A DNA stretch of 64,000 bases from contig NZ_JAQLFL010000004.1 of assembly GCF_028206995.1 (NCBI RefSeq), positions 1-64,000 on the forward strand, given 5' to 3'. This DNA is from Collinsella aerofaciens. GTDB lineage: Bacteria; Actinomycetota; Coriobacteriia; Coriobacteriales; Coriobacteriaceae. Under the pieces are notes generated by a model. That model was not told the origin of the DNA. It searched no databases and was given only the letters and a program-made list of their open reading frames with translations. Of the stretch, positions 38,241 through 47,833 are shown piece by piece (the first letter of the stretch is position 1; every line of letters starts with the position of its first letter). The translations under genes were made by a program, and so were the position numbers.

Positions 38241-39269
38241 CTAACCCCGTATGTCCCTAACAGTCGAGCGTTCGACCAGCGTACTCGGCACATGAATCGC
38301 CTCGATAGACGAGCTCTCTCCAATCGCCGCCTCAAACGCAAGCTTACCGACACCGCGCAAATCAAATCGCAGCGTCGTCAGCCGATTGTGAGGAACAAGT
38401 CCCTCGAGTGCGTCGTCGATACCAACCACGCTCACGTCGTCGGGCACGGACAGGCCCGCGTTCTCGAGCGCGGCGATAACGCCCAGCGCCATCTGGTCAT
38501 TTGCCGCAAGCACGGCAGTCGGCGCCTGCGACCCGCCGGCAAGCACCTCGGCCGCAATCCGCTCGCCCATGGCGTACCCACTGTCCGCACTCCAATCGCC
38601 ACGCAGCATCGGAGCGGCATCGACATGAGCACGACCCAGCGTATCGCGCCAACCGGCCTCACGAAAACGCGAGGAAATCGAGTTTTCCGGACCCGCCACA
38701 AACCGCATATTCGAGTGACCATGTTCCAGCAGATAATTGGTCAACAGCTCGCACGAACCATACTGGTCGGAGTCGATCGTCGTGCAGCGCGGATGCGCAT
38801 ACATGGACAGGATGACCGTTCGCACTCCCGGCTGGGGAACAAACTCCTCAAAATCGGGAGCCATGCGGTTCATGTTGAGAATCATGCCGTCGACGGGTCG
38901 CTCGACCATGCGGCGCGAGGCATCGGCAAGTGTATAGGGCTTGTCGCCGCCCGTCTCGATCATAGTGACGGCAAAATCGTGCTCGCGCGCCGCTTGCATG
39001 ATACCCTCGAGCGTCGCCAGGTTACCGACACGTGTGATGTTGTACATGCACAGGCCAATAGAACGATACGACCCGCCGCGCAACGCCGCTCCAGCAAAAT
39101 TGGGACGAAAGCCCAGCTCTTCCATGGCGGCCAGCACACGCTTGCGCGTCTTTTCCGTCACGTTGGGCATACCGTTGACCACGCGAGACACAGTCTGGCG
39201 GCTCACGCCAGCGAGCGCCGCAACTTCTGCCGCGCTCGCCGAATGACCATTCCTTGTCTGCTGAGCCAT
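38241..39269 (-). CDS. LacI-family regulator of lac module 2
   Basis: A 342-residue LacI protein, with the helix-turn-helix at ASAAEVAALAGVSRQTVSRVVNGMPNVTE and the sensor domain marks VLAANDQMALGVIAALENAG and VPDDVSVVGIDDA. The start is taken at 39269 by comparison with the paralogues; a GTG at 39278 with a better-spaced purine run and an ATG at 39326 without one are possible. It diverges from lacG2-lacE2. Confidence 0.9.
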   Translation of the reverse strand: MAQQTRNGHSASAAEVAALAGVSRQTVSRVVNGMPNVTEKTRKRVLAAMEELGFRPNFAGAALRGGSYRSIGLCMYNITRVGNLATLEGIMQAAREHDFAVTMIETGGDKPYTLADASRRMVERPVDGMILNMNRMAPDFEEFVPQPGVRTVILSMYAHPRCTTIDSDQYGSCELLTNYLLEHGHSNMRFVAGPENSISSRFREAGWRDTLGRAHVDAAPMLRGDWSADSGYAMGERIAAEVLAGGSQAPTAVLAANDQMALGVIAALENAGLSVPDDVSVVGIDDALEGLVPHNRLTTLRFDLRGVGKLAFEAAIGESSSIEAIHVPSTLVERSTVRDIRG

Positions 39270-39329
39270 GCCTTCCACGCTAACCTGCTTCCCAACTATT
39301 CCCCGCGCCCATGGCGCATCGTACATACA

Positions 39330-39499
39330 TTGATAACGTGCTCATGATACCCGAGCCATATACCACAACATGAAAACTTCTGTCAATCAAAACCGCTTAC
39401 CGAACAAATACAACCGTTCGCGGCTGTTTGAAGTTGTTTTGTTTCTATACATCCCAGCCGGATGTTAACGTGCTCATTGTCAAATGTTCACGTGCTCAT
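39330..39499. promoter_or_regulatory. Three operators of lac module 2
   Basis: TTGATAACGTGCTCAT (39330-39345), ATGTTAACGTGCTCAT (39462-39477) and ATGTTCACGTGCTCAT (39484-39499) share one form; the last two start 22 bases apart, about two helical turns. CCGTTCGCGG at 39414-39423 is the shared motif. No gene lies in 39270-39613. Confidence 0.75.
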
Positions 39500-39619
39500 T
39501 TTGGTTCTAATCATTTTAAGATAGTGTTTATCGGGCTTTTTCACCGCTGAACGCTAACCAGGGAGCCTCCTGAGCGCAAACGCACAATATCGAACAGCGA
39601 GACGAGAGGGTGTATGCAT

Positions 39620-41062
39620 ATGTCTTTGCTAAACCGCGTACAGCAGCTGCCGAAGGGCTTTGTTTGGGGCGCCGCAACCGCCGCGTACCAAACGGAAGGT
39701 TCCACGAAGGTGGCAGGCAAGGGTAAGACCATGTGGGACGATTACCTTGTCGCCCAGGGTCGCTTTTTGCCCGACCCGGCCAGTGATTTCTACAACCGCT
39801 ACGAGGAGGATATCCGCCTTTCTGCCGAGCATGGACTCAACGCCATCCGTGTGTCCATCGCCTGGACCCGCATCTTCCCCAACGGCGACGATGCCGAGCC
39901 CCTCGCCGAGGGCGTTAAGCACTACCACGAGCTGTTCGCCTGCTGCAAAAAGTATGGCGTCGAGCCCTATGTGTCCCTGCATCACTTTGACTCCCCCGCC
40001 GCCCTGTTCAACCAGGGCGACTGGCTCAACCGCAAGACCGTCGACGCCTATGTGCGCTATGCCGAGTTCTGCTTCCGCGAGTTCCGCGAGGTCAAGAATT
40101 GGTTCACCATCAACGAGCTCATCAGCCTCTCGCACTCCCAATACATCCAAGGCAACTTCCCGCCCAACCATCACTTTGATGTGACGAGCGGCATCCAGAG
40201 CCAGCACAACGAGCTCGTTGCCCACGCCCGCGCCGTCAACCTGTATAAGGATCTTGACGAGACCGAGCACCTGGGCGGACGCATTGGCATGGTCAACGTC
40301 CTGACGCCGGCATATCCTGCCACAGACTCGCCCGCCGACCAGCACGCCGCCGACCTGTACAACGCCTTCTACACCGACTTCATCATGGACGGCGCCTTCC
40401 TGGGTCACTACTCCGCGCGCACCCTCTCACTCATCAACGAGATTCTGCGTGCCAACAACGCCACGCTTACGGTTGAGGACAGCGACATGGAGGAGCTCGC
40501 CAAGGCGGCACCCCGCAACGATATGTTCGGCCTCAACTACTATCAGTCGGCGTTTATCGCCGCCTACGATGGCGAGTCCACCAACAGCTTTAACGGCACC
40601 GGAGACAAGGGCACCTCGTGCTTTAAGTTTAAGGGCGTCGGGCAGCAGGTCGATATGCCGGGTATCCCCACCACCGACTGGGATTGGCTCATCTACCCGC
40701 AAGGCCTCTACGACACGCTCAAGCACATCAGCGCCACCTATCCCAACCTCCCCGTCATCTATATCACCGAAAACGGCCTGGGCCACAAGGACCCCGAGCC
40801 CGACGCAAACGGCATCGTCGCCGATCCCGAGCGCATCGACTTTGTCGACCAGCACATGGAGAAGGTGCTCCAGGCGCGTGCCGAGGGCGTCGACGTCCAG
40901 GGCTACTTTATCTGGAGCCTGCAGGACCAGTTCTCGTGGGCCAATGGCTATAACAAGCGCTACGGCCTGTTCTACATCGACTTCGACACGCAAAAACGCT
41001 ACATCAAGCAGTCGGCACTCTGGTACAAGGAGCTCGCCGACACTATGGCGGACGCGCAGTAG
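39620..41062 (+). CDS. lacG: 6-phospho-beta-galactosidase-like GH1 enzyme, module 2
   Basis: A 480-residue GH1 glycosidase with acid/base Glu in NWFTINELISL and nucleophile Glu in YITENGLGHKD. It keeps the LacG-type phosphate site SWANGYNKRYGLF. It is the most diverged of the three LacG proteins (for example WTRIFPNGDDAEPLAE) and is placed before, not after, its transporter gene, so its substrate may differ. GAGAGGG is nine bases from the ATG at 39620 and only three from the ATG at 39614, so 39620 is preferred. Confidence 0.88.
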   Translation: MSLLNRVQQLPKGFVWGAATAAYQTEGSTKVAGKGKTMWDDYLVAQGRFLPDPASDFYNRYEEDIRLSAEHGLNAIRVSIAWTRIFPNGDDAEPLAEGVKHYHELFACCKKYGVEPYVSLHHFDSPAALFNQGDWLNRKTVDAYVRYAEFCFREFREVKNWFTINELISLSHSQYIQGNFPPNHHFDVTSGIQSQHNELVAHARAVNLYKDLDETEHLGGRIGMVNVLTPAYPATDSPADQHAADLYNAFYTDFIMDGAFLGHYSARTLSLINEILRANNATLTVEDSDMEELAKAAPRNDMFGLNYYQSAFIAAYDGESTNSFNGTGDKGTSCFKFKGVGQQVDMPGIPTTDWDWLIYPQGLYDTLKHISATYPNLPVIYITENGLGHKDPEPDANGIVADPERIDFVDQHMEKVLQARAEGVDVQGYFIWSLQDQFSWANGYNKRYGLFYIDFDTQKRYIKQSALWYKELADTMADAQ

Positions 41063-41237
41063 CGCATCGCCTCGCTTTCCCCCGAGGGGGAGCGGCCCCA
41101 TGCGATACAAACCCAGCCGCTCCCCTCTCTCCCCCTGGGACCGACCCCGCCTGCACCCGGGCTTTTAGCAAGCGGGAGACCATATAGGTTTTCAACGTCC
41201 ATGCCATTAAGATTTCATGCAAAGAGGAGCGTGAACT

Positions 41238-42998
41238 ATGGAATCGATCGTTAAGTTCTTGGAGAAAGGTCAGCCGTACTTCGACAAGGTCTCTAAGAAC
41301 ATCTACCTTCAGGCCATTAAAGACGGCTTTTTGGCAGCAATGCCCATCATCCTGTCTTCTTCTGTCTTCCTGCTTATTTCGACCCTGCCGGGCGTTGTCG
41401 CCACGGTCGGCGGCTTTACGCTGCCCGACTGGTGGAACGTCGACGTCGTGAACTTCTGCAACAAGGTTTACAACTTCACGATGGGCGTCGTGGGCATCAT
41501 GGTCGCCGGCACCACCGCAAGCGCGCTGACCGGCTCCAAGAACCGCCGCATGCCTGCCGGCAAGGCCATCAACGCCACGAGCACCATGGTCGCCGCCATG
41601 TGCGCTATGCTCATCTTGGCCGTTACCCAGACGAGTGCCAAGATCGACGGCGCCGATGTCTCGGTGTTCTTTACCGACAACATGGGCACCAAGGGCCTGC
41701 TGAGCTCCTTTGTCGCCGCATTTGCCACGGTCAACATCTATGCCTTCTGCATTAAGCGAGACATCACCATCAAGCTGCCCAAAGAAGTCCCTGGCGCCAT
41801 CGCCCAGAACTTCCGCGACATCTTCGCCTTCAGCTTCTCCATCCTGTTTGTCGCCGTCATCGACGTTATCTGCCGCACCTGCTTGGCCGTCCCGTTTGCC
41901 AACGTCATCTCCACGCTGGTGAGCCCGCTGTTCGCCGCTGCCGATTCCTACGCCGGCCTCGCCCTCATCTGGTTCATGATCCCGCTGTTCTGGTTCATGG
42001 GCATCCACGGCCCCTCGGTCGTTAAGCCTGCCCTCAACGCCGCGCTGTTTGGCAACATCACCACTAACCTCGCCACGCTGCAGGCCGGCGGTCACCCCGC
42101 CCTCGCCCTGACCGAGAACTTCGGTAACTACATCGGCGAACTCGGCGGCACCGGCGCCACGTTCATTGTCCCGATCATCTTCCTGCTCTTTATGCGCTCC
42201 AAGCAGCTCAAGGCCGTCGGCAAAGCCTCTGTCGTACCCGTGATGTTCGCCGTCAACGAGCCGCTGCTGTTCGCCGCGCCCATCATCCTCAACCCGTACT
42301 TCCTGATCCCGTTCCTGTTTGCCCCCGTGGCCAACGTCCTCATTGGTAAGTTCTTCATCGACTTTTTGGGCATGAACGGCTTTATCTATGCCATGCCGTG
42401 GGCACTCCCCGGACCGATCGGCACCTTCATCGACACCAACTTCCAGCCGATCTCTCTGGTCCTGGTTGTCGTCCTGCTGGTCGTTGACTTCTTGATCTAC
42501 TACCCGTTCTGCAAGGCCTACGACAACGTCCTGTGCAAGCAGGAGGCCGAGACCCTGGCCGAAGAAGAGGCCGAGGAGACCAAGACCGTCAAGACCGCTG
42601 ACGCCCCCGCCGTTGAGGCTCCTGTTGTCGAGACCGCTTCTGCCACTGAGGCCTCCGCAGCTCCGTCCGCCCTTAAGGGCAAGGATCTGAGGGTTCTGGT
42701 TCTGTGCGCTGGCGCCGGCACCTCTGCACTGCTCGCCAACGCGCTTAAGGAAGGCGCCGACGAGCTGGGCATCGACATTACCGCCAACGCCGGTGCCTAC
42801 GGCAGTCACTACGCCATCATGGACCAGTACAACGTCATCGTCCTGGCTCCGCAGGTTCGCACCTATTACAACGAGATGAAGGCCGACACCGACCGCCTGG
42901 GCATCACGCTGCTGTCGCCCAAGGGCAAACAGTACATCGACCTCACTAAGGATCCCAAGGGTGCCGTCGCCTGGATCGAGGAAAACCTCGAGGCATAA
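41238..42998 (+). CDS. lacE: Lactose-type PTS EIICB transporter, module 2
   Basis: A 586-residue EIIC-EIIB fusion. The EIIC part has about ten membrane segments with FWFMGIHGPSVVKPAL and MFAVNEPLLFAAPIILNP. The linker is rich in Glu, Ala and Val. The EIIB part has the active Cys490 in VLVLCAGAGTSALLA. AGAGGAG precedes the ATG. It follows lacG2 by 175 bases, in which a small CCCCCGAGGGGG hairpin is seen near 41080. It depends on an EIIA encoded elsewhere, most likely lacF at 32787. Confidence 0.93.
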   Translation: MESIVKFLEKGQPYFDKVSKNIYLQAIKDGFLAAMPIILSSSVFLLISTLPGVVATVGGFTLPDWWNVDVVNFCNKVYNFTMGVVGIMVAGTTASALTGSKNRRMPAGKAINATSTMVAAMCAMLILAVTQTSAKIDGADVSVFFTDNMGTKGLLSSFVAAFATVNIYAFCIKRDITIKLPKEVPGAIAQNFRDIFAFSFSILFVAVIDVICRTCLAVPFANVISTLVSPLFAAADSYAGLALIWFMIPLFWFMGIHGPSVVKPALNAALFGNITTNLATLQAGGHPALALTENFGNYIGELGGTGATFIVPIIFLLFMRSKQLKAVGKASVVPVMFAVNEPLLFAAPIILNPYFLIPFLFAPVANVLIGKFFIDFLGMNGFIYAMPWALPGPIGTFIDTNFQPISLVLVVVLLVVDFLIYYPFCKAYDNVLCKQEAETLAEEEAEETKTVKTADAPAVEAPVVETASATEASAAPSALKGKDLRVLVLCAGAGTSALLANALKEGADELGIDITANAGAYGSHYAIMDQYNVIVLAPQVRTYYNEMKADTDRLGITLLSPKGKQYIDLTKDPKGAVAWIEENLEA

Positions 42999-43030
42999 GA
43001 CGCTGACACCACCTGCCGCTCGCAGACAAT

Positions 43031-43073
43031 AAATGGCCCGTGCATCGATGTGTGATGCGCGGGCCATTTTGTT
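43031..43073 (+). terminator. Terminator after lacE2
   Basis: AAATGGCCCGTGCATC pairs with GATGCGCGGGCCATTT (one G-T pair), followed by TTGTTT. Confidence 0.92.
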
Positions 43074-43098
43074 TAGACCGCACCCGTCCTCCTGTTCA

Positions 43099-43154
43099 TC
43101 TCAATCTGTAACATCTAGCCGAGTTTTCGGGTCCCACCTGTTACAGATTTAGAC
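43099..43154. repeat. 55 bp palindromic element, copy 5
   Basis: Arms 43099-43113 and 43139-43153 with a 25 nt centre. It lies between convergent lacE2 and the module 3 LacI gene. Confidence 0.88.
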
Positions 43155-43171
43155 GAGCAGGCCGAGCACGT

Positions 43172-44182
43172 CTACGCCCGCAGGTCCTTCACGCTGGAAC
43201 GCTCGACCAGCACGCCCGACACAAGCGTACGGCTTCTGGAGCTCGGGGCTTCCAGACCTGAAACGACCTCGTTAAGTGCACGGATGCCCAGCTCGCGGTG
43301 GCGAAACTTCACCGACGTCAGAATCGAGTTGGGAATCGTCTTGTAGAGCTCATCGTCGAAGCCGATCACGGACACGTCGTCGGGCACACTGAGCCCTTTG
43401 TCTCGTAGAGCCATCATCACGCCGTTTGCCATGCAGTCGTTAGCAGCGAGGACCGCCGTGCAATCGGGTTTATCGGCAAGCACAAGGCCCGCGGCATAGC
43501 CACTATCCGCATTCCAATCGCCTTGCAGAGGCTCGGGCGGCTCAATGCCACGCGCCTCGAGTGCCGCACGCCAACCTTTCATACGGCACTGGCTCGACAG
43601 CGACTCTTTCTTACCAGAGACGAAGTACACGTTTTTATGCCCGTGGTTCAAGAAGTACTCGCACGCCATGCGCGCGCCGCCCTCTTGGTCGTCACTGACG
43701 GTGGAGCAGGTAGGATGTTCCATCGGTGTGATAATCACCGTCTTGAGGTCTTTCGGCGCCTCAAAGGTATCAAAGTCATCGACCATCTGACGCAGGTTGA
43801 AAATCATTCCGTCGACGGGAAGCTGCGACATCCTACGCGCCGCTTCGGCAAGGGTCATCTTCTCCCCAGCCCGCTTTTTGATCATCGTGAGCGCAAAGCC
43901 GCGTTCTTCGGCGGCATCGGCGATACCGTCGATCATGTCCACGGCGCCGCCCGACAAGTGGAACATCACCACGCCGATGCACCCGTAACGGCCCAACTTG
44001 AGTGAACGCGCGGCAAAGTTCGCCCGGAACCCAAGCGCCTCCATGGCGGCATGGACCCTATCGCGCGTCGACTCGCGCACGCTATCGGGCTCGTTGATCA
44101 CGCGCGACACCGTCTTGAGAGAAACGCCCGCGGCAACTGCCACATCATTCATTGAGACATTTTTCTTGTCCATCGTTGCCAC
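43172..44182 (-). CDS. LacI-family regulator of lac module 3
   Basis: A 336-residue LacI protein with the helix-turn-helix VSMNDVAVAAGVSLKTVSRVINEPDSVRE and the sensor marks VLAANDCMANGVMMALRDKG and VPDDVSVIGFDDE. A GTG at 44182 has GGAG five bases upstream and is preferred; ATG at 44173 is the other choice. It diverges from lacE3-lacG3. Confidence 0.9.
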   Translation of the reverse strand: MATMDKKNVSMNDVAVAAGVSLKTVSRVINEPDSVRESTRDRVHAAMEALGFRANFAARSLKLGRYGCIGVVMFHLSGGAVDMIDGIADAAEERGFALTMIKKRAGEKMTLAEAARRMSQLPVDGMIFNLRQMVDDFDTFEAPKDLKTVIITPMEHPTCSTVSDDQEGGARMACEYFLNHGHKNVYFVSGKKESLSSQCRMKGWRAALEARGIEPPEPLQGDWNADSGYAAGLVLADKPDCTAVLAANDCMANGVMMALRDKGLSVPDDVSVIGFDDELYKTIPNSILTSVKFRHRELGIRALNEVVSGLEAPSSRSRTLVSGVLVERSSVKDLRA

Positions 44183-44311
44183 TACTTCTCCAGTCGGTTT
44201 TGTATTGCTTGTTTTTTGCGTTCTAGCATACACTACCTGCCCGCTGACAAATCAGCCGTTTATCGGACAATATCGACCGTTCACCTGTAAATCCTTGTTG
44301 CTCTTCCAAAA

Positions 44312-44352
44312 ATGTCTTACGTTGTCATTAACGAAATGTCCTACGTTGTCAT
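44312..44352. promoter_or_regulatory. Two operators of lac module 3
   Basis: ATGTCTTACGTTGTCAT (44312-44328) and ATGTCCTACGTTGTCAT (44336-44352) lie 24 bases apart. They are 17 bp, one base longer than the operators of the other modules. CCGTTCACCT at 44277-44286 is the shared motif. Confidence 0.75.
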
Positions 44353-44457
44353 TTCGCAATGCCTTCCTTAAGCAGGAAGGTTTCCGGGCAGTCCTGACCA
44401 TCCATCGACGACCAGTTCCATCCACATGCATCGCGCATCAAGCAGCAAAGGAGCTCT

Positions 44458-46242
44458 ATGGACGCCATCGTAAAGATGCTCGAAAAGCATCAACCGTTCT
44501 TTGAGAAGATCTCGAGGAACATCTACCTCCAGGCCATTAAGGACGGATTCCTTGGGTGCATGCCCATCGTCCTCACCTCTTCGATCTTTCTGTTGATCGC
44601 CACCCTTCCTGGCGTAGTTGGCATCACGCTGCCCCAGCCGCTCATCGACTGGTGCAATAAGCTGTACAACTTCACCATGGGCGTCATGGGCATCATGGTT
44701 GCCGGCACCACCGCCAAGAACTTCACGGCCTCCATGAACCGTCGCATGCCCGCCGGCAAGGTACTCAACGACGGCTCCACCATGGTGGCCGCTCAGTGCA
44801 GCATGCTGCTGCTCGCTGTTACGCAGTTCACCACCAAGTTCAACGGCTCCGAGCTTTCGGTCTTCGACTGCACCAGCATGGGCACGCGCGGTCTGTTCTC
44901 GGCCTATATCGCCGCGTTCATTACCGTGTGGGTCTATAAGTTCTGCGTCTCGCGCGATCTGACCATTAAGCTGCCCAAGGAGGTCCCGGGCGCCATCGCT
45001 CAGAACTTCCGCGACATCATCCCCTTTGGCGGCGCCGTCATCATCTGCGGCATCATCGATGTCGTCGTGCGCAACCTCATGGGCGTTCCGTTCTCCGAGC
45101 TGCTTATTAAACTGCTCTCCCCGCTCTTTACCGCTGCAGAAACCTATCCTGGCCTTATCCTTATCCAGGCAGCCACCGCGTTCTTCTGGTTCATCGGCGT
45201 CCACGGCCCCTCGATCGTCCAGCCGGGCATCGACCCCATCCGTCTTGCCAACCAGGCCGAGAACCTGCAGGTTCTGCTGGCCGGTGGTCACCCCGCCCAC
45301 TCCCTCACCTTTAACATGTCGCTCGTGGGTGAGTTCGGCGGCACCGGCGCCACCTTCATCGTGCCGCTTCTGCTGATTCTCTTTATGAAGTCCAAGCAGC
45401 TCAAAGCCGTCGGTAAGGCCTCGATTGTTCCTGTTGCCTTCGCCGTCAACGAGCCGCTGCTCTTTGGCGCGCCGATGATCCTTAACCCCTACATGCTCAT
45501 CCCCTTTGTTGCCGCCGGTTGCGTCAACGTGAGTGTTGCCAAGTTCTTTATCGATAACGTGGGCATGAACGGCTTCTCCTTCGTGGTGCCTTGGGCTACC
45601 CCCGCCCCCATCGGCATCTTCATCACCACAAACTTCCAGCTTATCGCCCTGGTATTTGTCGCGATTATCATCTTGCTGGACGCCATCATCTACCTGCCGT
45701 TCTTGAAGGCATACGATAAGCTGCTCTGCGACCAGGAGGCCGAGCGCGCCGCCGAGCTGGGTCTCGAGTCCAATGGTGCCGCTGTCATCGCCGCCAAGCC
45801 CTCTGCGCCCGCTGTCGAGCAGGCTACCGCTTCCGTCGAGACGACTGTTGCCGCCGCCGACAGCAAGCCTGTCGCCGATCAGCCCGAGCCCGAGCCCGCT
45901 GCCGATGCATCCGCCAAGAAGGATGTCGATGGCCTGAAGGTCCTCGTCCTGTGCGCCGGCGCCGGTACCTCTGCCATGCTCGCCAACGCCATCAAGGAAG
46001 GTGCTGCGCAGACCGGAGAGAACATCGCTTCCTCCGCAGGCGCCTATGGCCAGCACACTGCCATCATGGATCAGTACGACGTTATCGTGCTCGCCCCGCA
46101 GGTTCGTAGCTACTACAACGACATGAAGGCCGACACCGATCGCCTGGGTATTAAGCTGCTCGCTCCCCGCGGTAAGGAATATATCGACCTTACTCGCGAC
46201 CCCGCTGGCGCCATCAAGTGGCTCCGCGAGAACCTCGACTAG
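44458..46242 (+). CDS. lacE: Lactose-type PTS EIICB transporter, module 3
   Basis: A 594-residue EIIC-EIIB fusion close to LacE2. It has FWFIGVHGPSIVQPGI and AFAVNEPLLFGAPMILNP in EIIC, a long Ala/Pro/Glu linker (about 435-488) and the active Cys499 in VLVLCAGAGTSAMLA. AAAGGAG precedes the ATG. lacG3 follows after a hairpin. No EIIA gene is in the module. Confidence 0.93.
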   Translation: MDAIVKMLEKHQPFFEKISRNIYLQAIKDGFLGCMPIVLTSSIFLLIATLPGVVGITLPQPLIDWCNKLYNFTMGVMGIMVAGTTAKNFTASMNRRMPAGKVLNDGSTMVAAQCSMLLLAVTQFTTKFNGSELSVFDCTSMGTRGLFSAYIAAFITVWVYKFCVSRDLTIKLPKEVPGAIAQNFRDIIPFGGAVIICGIIDVVVRNLMGVPFSELLIKLLSPLFTAAETYPGLILIQAATAFFWFIGVHGPSIVQPGIDPIRLANQAENLQVLLAGGHPAHSLTFNMSLVGEFGGTGATFIVPLLLILFMKSKQLKAVGKASIVPVAFAVNEPLLFGAPMILNPYMLIPFVAAGCVNVSVAKFFIDNVGMNGFSFVVPWATPAPIGIFITTNFQLIALVFVAIIILLDAIIYLPFLKAYDKLLCDQEAERAAELGLESNGAAVIAAKPSAPAVEQATASVETTVAAADSKPVADQPEPEPAADASAKKDVDGLKVLVLCAGAGTSAMLANAIKEGAAQTGENIASSAGAYGQHTAIMDQYDVIVLAPQVRSYYNDMKADTDRLGIKLLAPRGKEYIDLTRDPAGAIKWLRENLD

Positions 46243-46256
46243 TTCCTCCCTCTGTT

Positions 46257-46283
46257 GGTGCCCGGATTCCCGGTTCGGGCACC
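46257..46283 (+). terminator. Hairpin between lacE3 and lacG3
   Basis: GGTGCCCG pairs with CGGGCACC around an 11-base loop. It matches the placement of the lacE1-lacG1 hairpin. Confidence 0.6.
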
Positions 46284-46317
46284 TCTCCCTATTCGTATCC
46301 CACAGAAAGGATGACTC

Positions 46318-47739
46318 ATGAACAACCCCATGCAGTTCCCCGACGGCTTTGTGTTTGGCGGCGCCACCGCCGCTTACCAGGTTGAGGGCGAGACGCGCAC
46401 GCACGGCAAGGGCAAAGTGCCCTGGGACGATTTCCTGGCTGCTCAGGGTCGCTTCTCCCCCGATCCTGCAAGCGACTTCTACAACAAATATCCGGTCGAT
46501 ATCGACCTGTGCCAGCACTTCGGCATCAACGGTATTCGCGTCTCCATCGCTTGGAGCCGTATCTTCCCCAGTGGCACCGGCGAGATTAACCCCGAGGGCG
46601 TCGCCTTCTATCACGAGCTCTTTGCCACCTGCAACAAAGCTGGCGTTATCCCCTATGTCACGCTCGATCACTTCGATACGCCCGAGGCCTTCTACCAGAA
46701 CGGCGGCGAGGGATTCCTGACGCGCACGACGATCGACGCCTTTGTCGAGTACGCCAAGTTCTGCTTTGCCGAGTTCACCGAGGTCAAGCATTGGTTTACC
46801 TTTAACGAGATTCCCGCGACCGCCGAGGGCAGCTTTATCGTCGGCAACTGGCCGCACGGCGAGAAGTACCGCCTGGACAAGGCCTTCCAGCTCATGCACA
46901 ACATGATGGTGGCCCACGCCAAGGCTGTCGTCGCCTTCCATGAGGGCGGCTTTGAGGGCGAGATCGGCATTGTCCAGAACCTGGAGCCCAAGTATCCCCT
47001 CGACCCCAACAATGCCGCCGACTGCGAGGCAGCTCGCATGGCCGACGTCATCAACAACCGCTGGGTACTCGACGCCACCTTCCGCGGCCACTATGCAGCC
47101 GACACCATGGAGGCCGCGACCAAGCTGGCCCATATCGCCGGCGGCGAGCTCGACGTTCGTGACGAGGACATCGTCGCGCTGACCGCCGCGCTCCCCTACA
47201 ACGATTGCCTGGGCGTCAACACCTACAAGTGCCAGTTCCTGCGTGCCGCCGAGGGCGAAAACGACATCAACCACAATGGCACCGGCGACAAGGGATCCTC
47301 GCGCTGGTTCCTCAAGGGCGTTGGCGAGTCATGCGTGCGCGAAGGCGTTCCCACCACCGATTGGGACTGGATTATCTATCCCGAGGGCCTGTACGATCTG
47401 CTGCTGCGCATTAAGAACGATTACCCCAACTACAAGAAGATTTACATCACCGAGAACGGCATGGGTTATAAGGACGATTTCGAGGACGGCTTTATCGACG
47501 ACGCCCCTCGCATCGACTATATGCGTCAGCATCTCGCGTGGATCCTCAAGGCAATCGACGGCGGCGTGAACGTCGACGGTTACTTTGTGTGGTCGCTGCA
47601 GGACCAGTTCTCCTGGACCAACGGCTACAACAAGCGCTATGGCCTGTTCTACATCGACTTTGAGACCCAGAAGCGCTATCCCAAGGCGAGCGCGTACTGG
47701 TACAAGAACATCGCGGAGACCGGTCTGCTCATGGCCTAG
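46318..47739 (+). CDS. lacG: 6-phospho-beta-galactosidase (GH1), module 3
   Basis: A 473-residue GH1 enzyme very close to LacG1. Acid/base Glu is in HWFTFNEIPAT and nucleophile Glu in YITENGMGYKD, with the phosphate site SWTNGYNKRYGLF. It reads ATLDHFDTPEAF-like (VTLDHFDTP) where the others read LHHFDTP, a change near the active-site rim. GAAAGGA precedes the ATG. Product galactose 6-phosphate would pass to LacAB. Confidence 0.92.
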   Translation: MNNPMQFPDGFVFGGATAAYQVEGETRTHGKGKVPWDDFLAAQGRFSPDPASDFYNKYPVDIDLCQHFGINGIRVSIAWSRIFPSGTGEINPEGVAFYHELFATCNKAGVIPYVTLDHFDTPEAFYQNGGEGFLTRTTIDAFVEYAKFCFAEFTEVKHWFTFNEIPATAEGSFIVGNWPHGEKYRLDKAFQLMHNMMVAHAKAVVAFHEGGFEGEIGIVQNLEPKYPLDPNNAADCEAARMADVINNRWVLDATFRGHYAADTMEAATKLAHIAGGELDVRDEDIVALTAALPYNDCLGVNTYKCQFLRAAEGENDINHNGTGDKGSSRWFLKGVGESCVREGVPTTDWDWIIYPEGLYDLLLRIKNDYPNYKKIYITENGMGYKDDFEDGFIDDAPRIDYMRQHLAWILKAIDGGVNVDGYFVWSLQDQFSWTNGYNKRYGLFYIDFETQKRYPKASAYWYKNIAETGLLMA

Positions 47740-47761
47740 TTTCAGCCACATACCCCTTGTC

Positions 47762-47810
47762 GGCCGCATGCGAATCCCTCCACGGGTTCGCATGCGGCCT
47801 TTTTGTTTTT
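47762..47810 (+). terminator. Terminator after lacG3
   Basis: GGCCGCATGCGAA pairs perfectly with TTCGCATGCGGCC, followed by TTTTTGTTTTT. Confidence 0.95.
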
Positions 47811-47833
47811 GGCGCGGCCGGAGTGGCTCGTTT

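Noticed and set aside
44368..47274. 968-codon minus-strand frame across lacE3 and lacG3
   Set aside because: It spans two well-supported plus-strand genes and their gap; high GC leaves few stops on the other strand. The product is low-complexity and unlike any protein.
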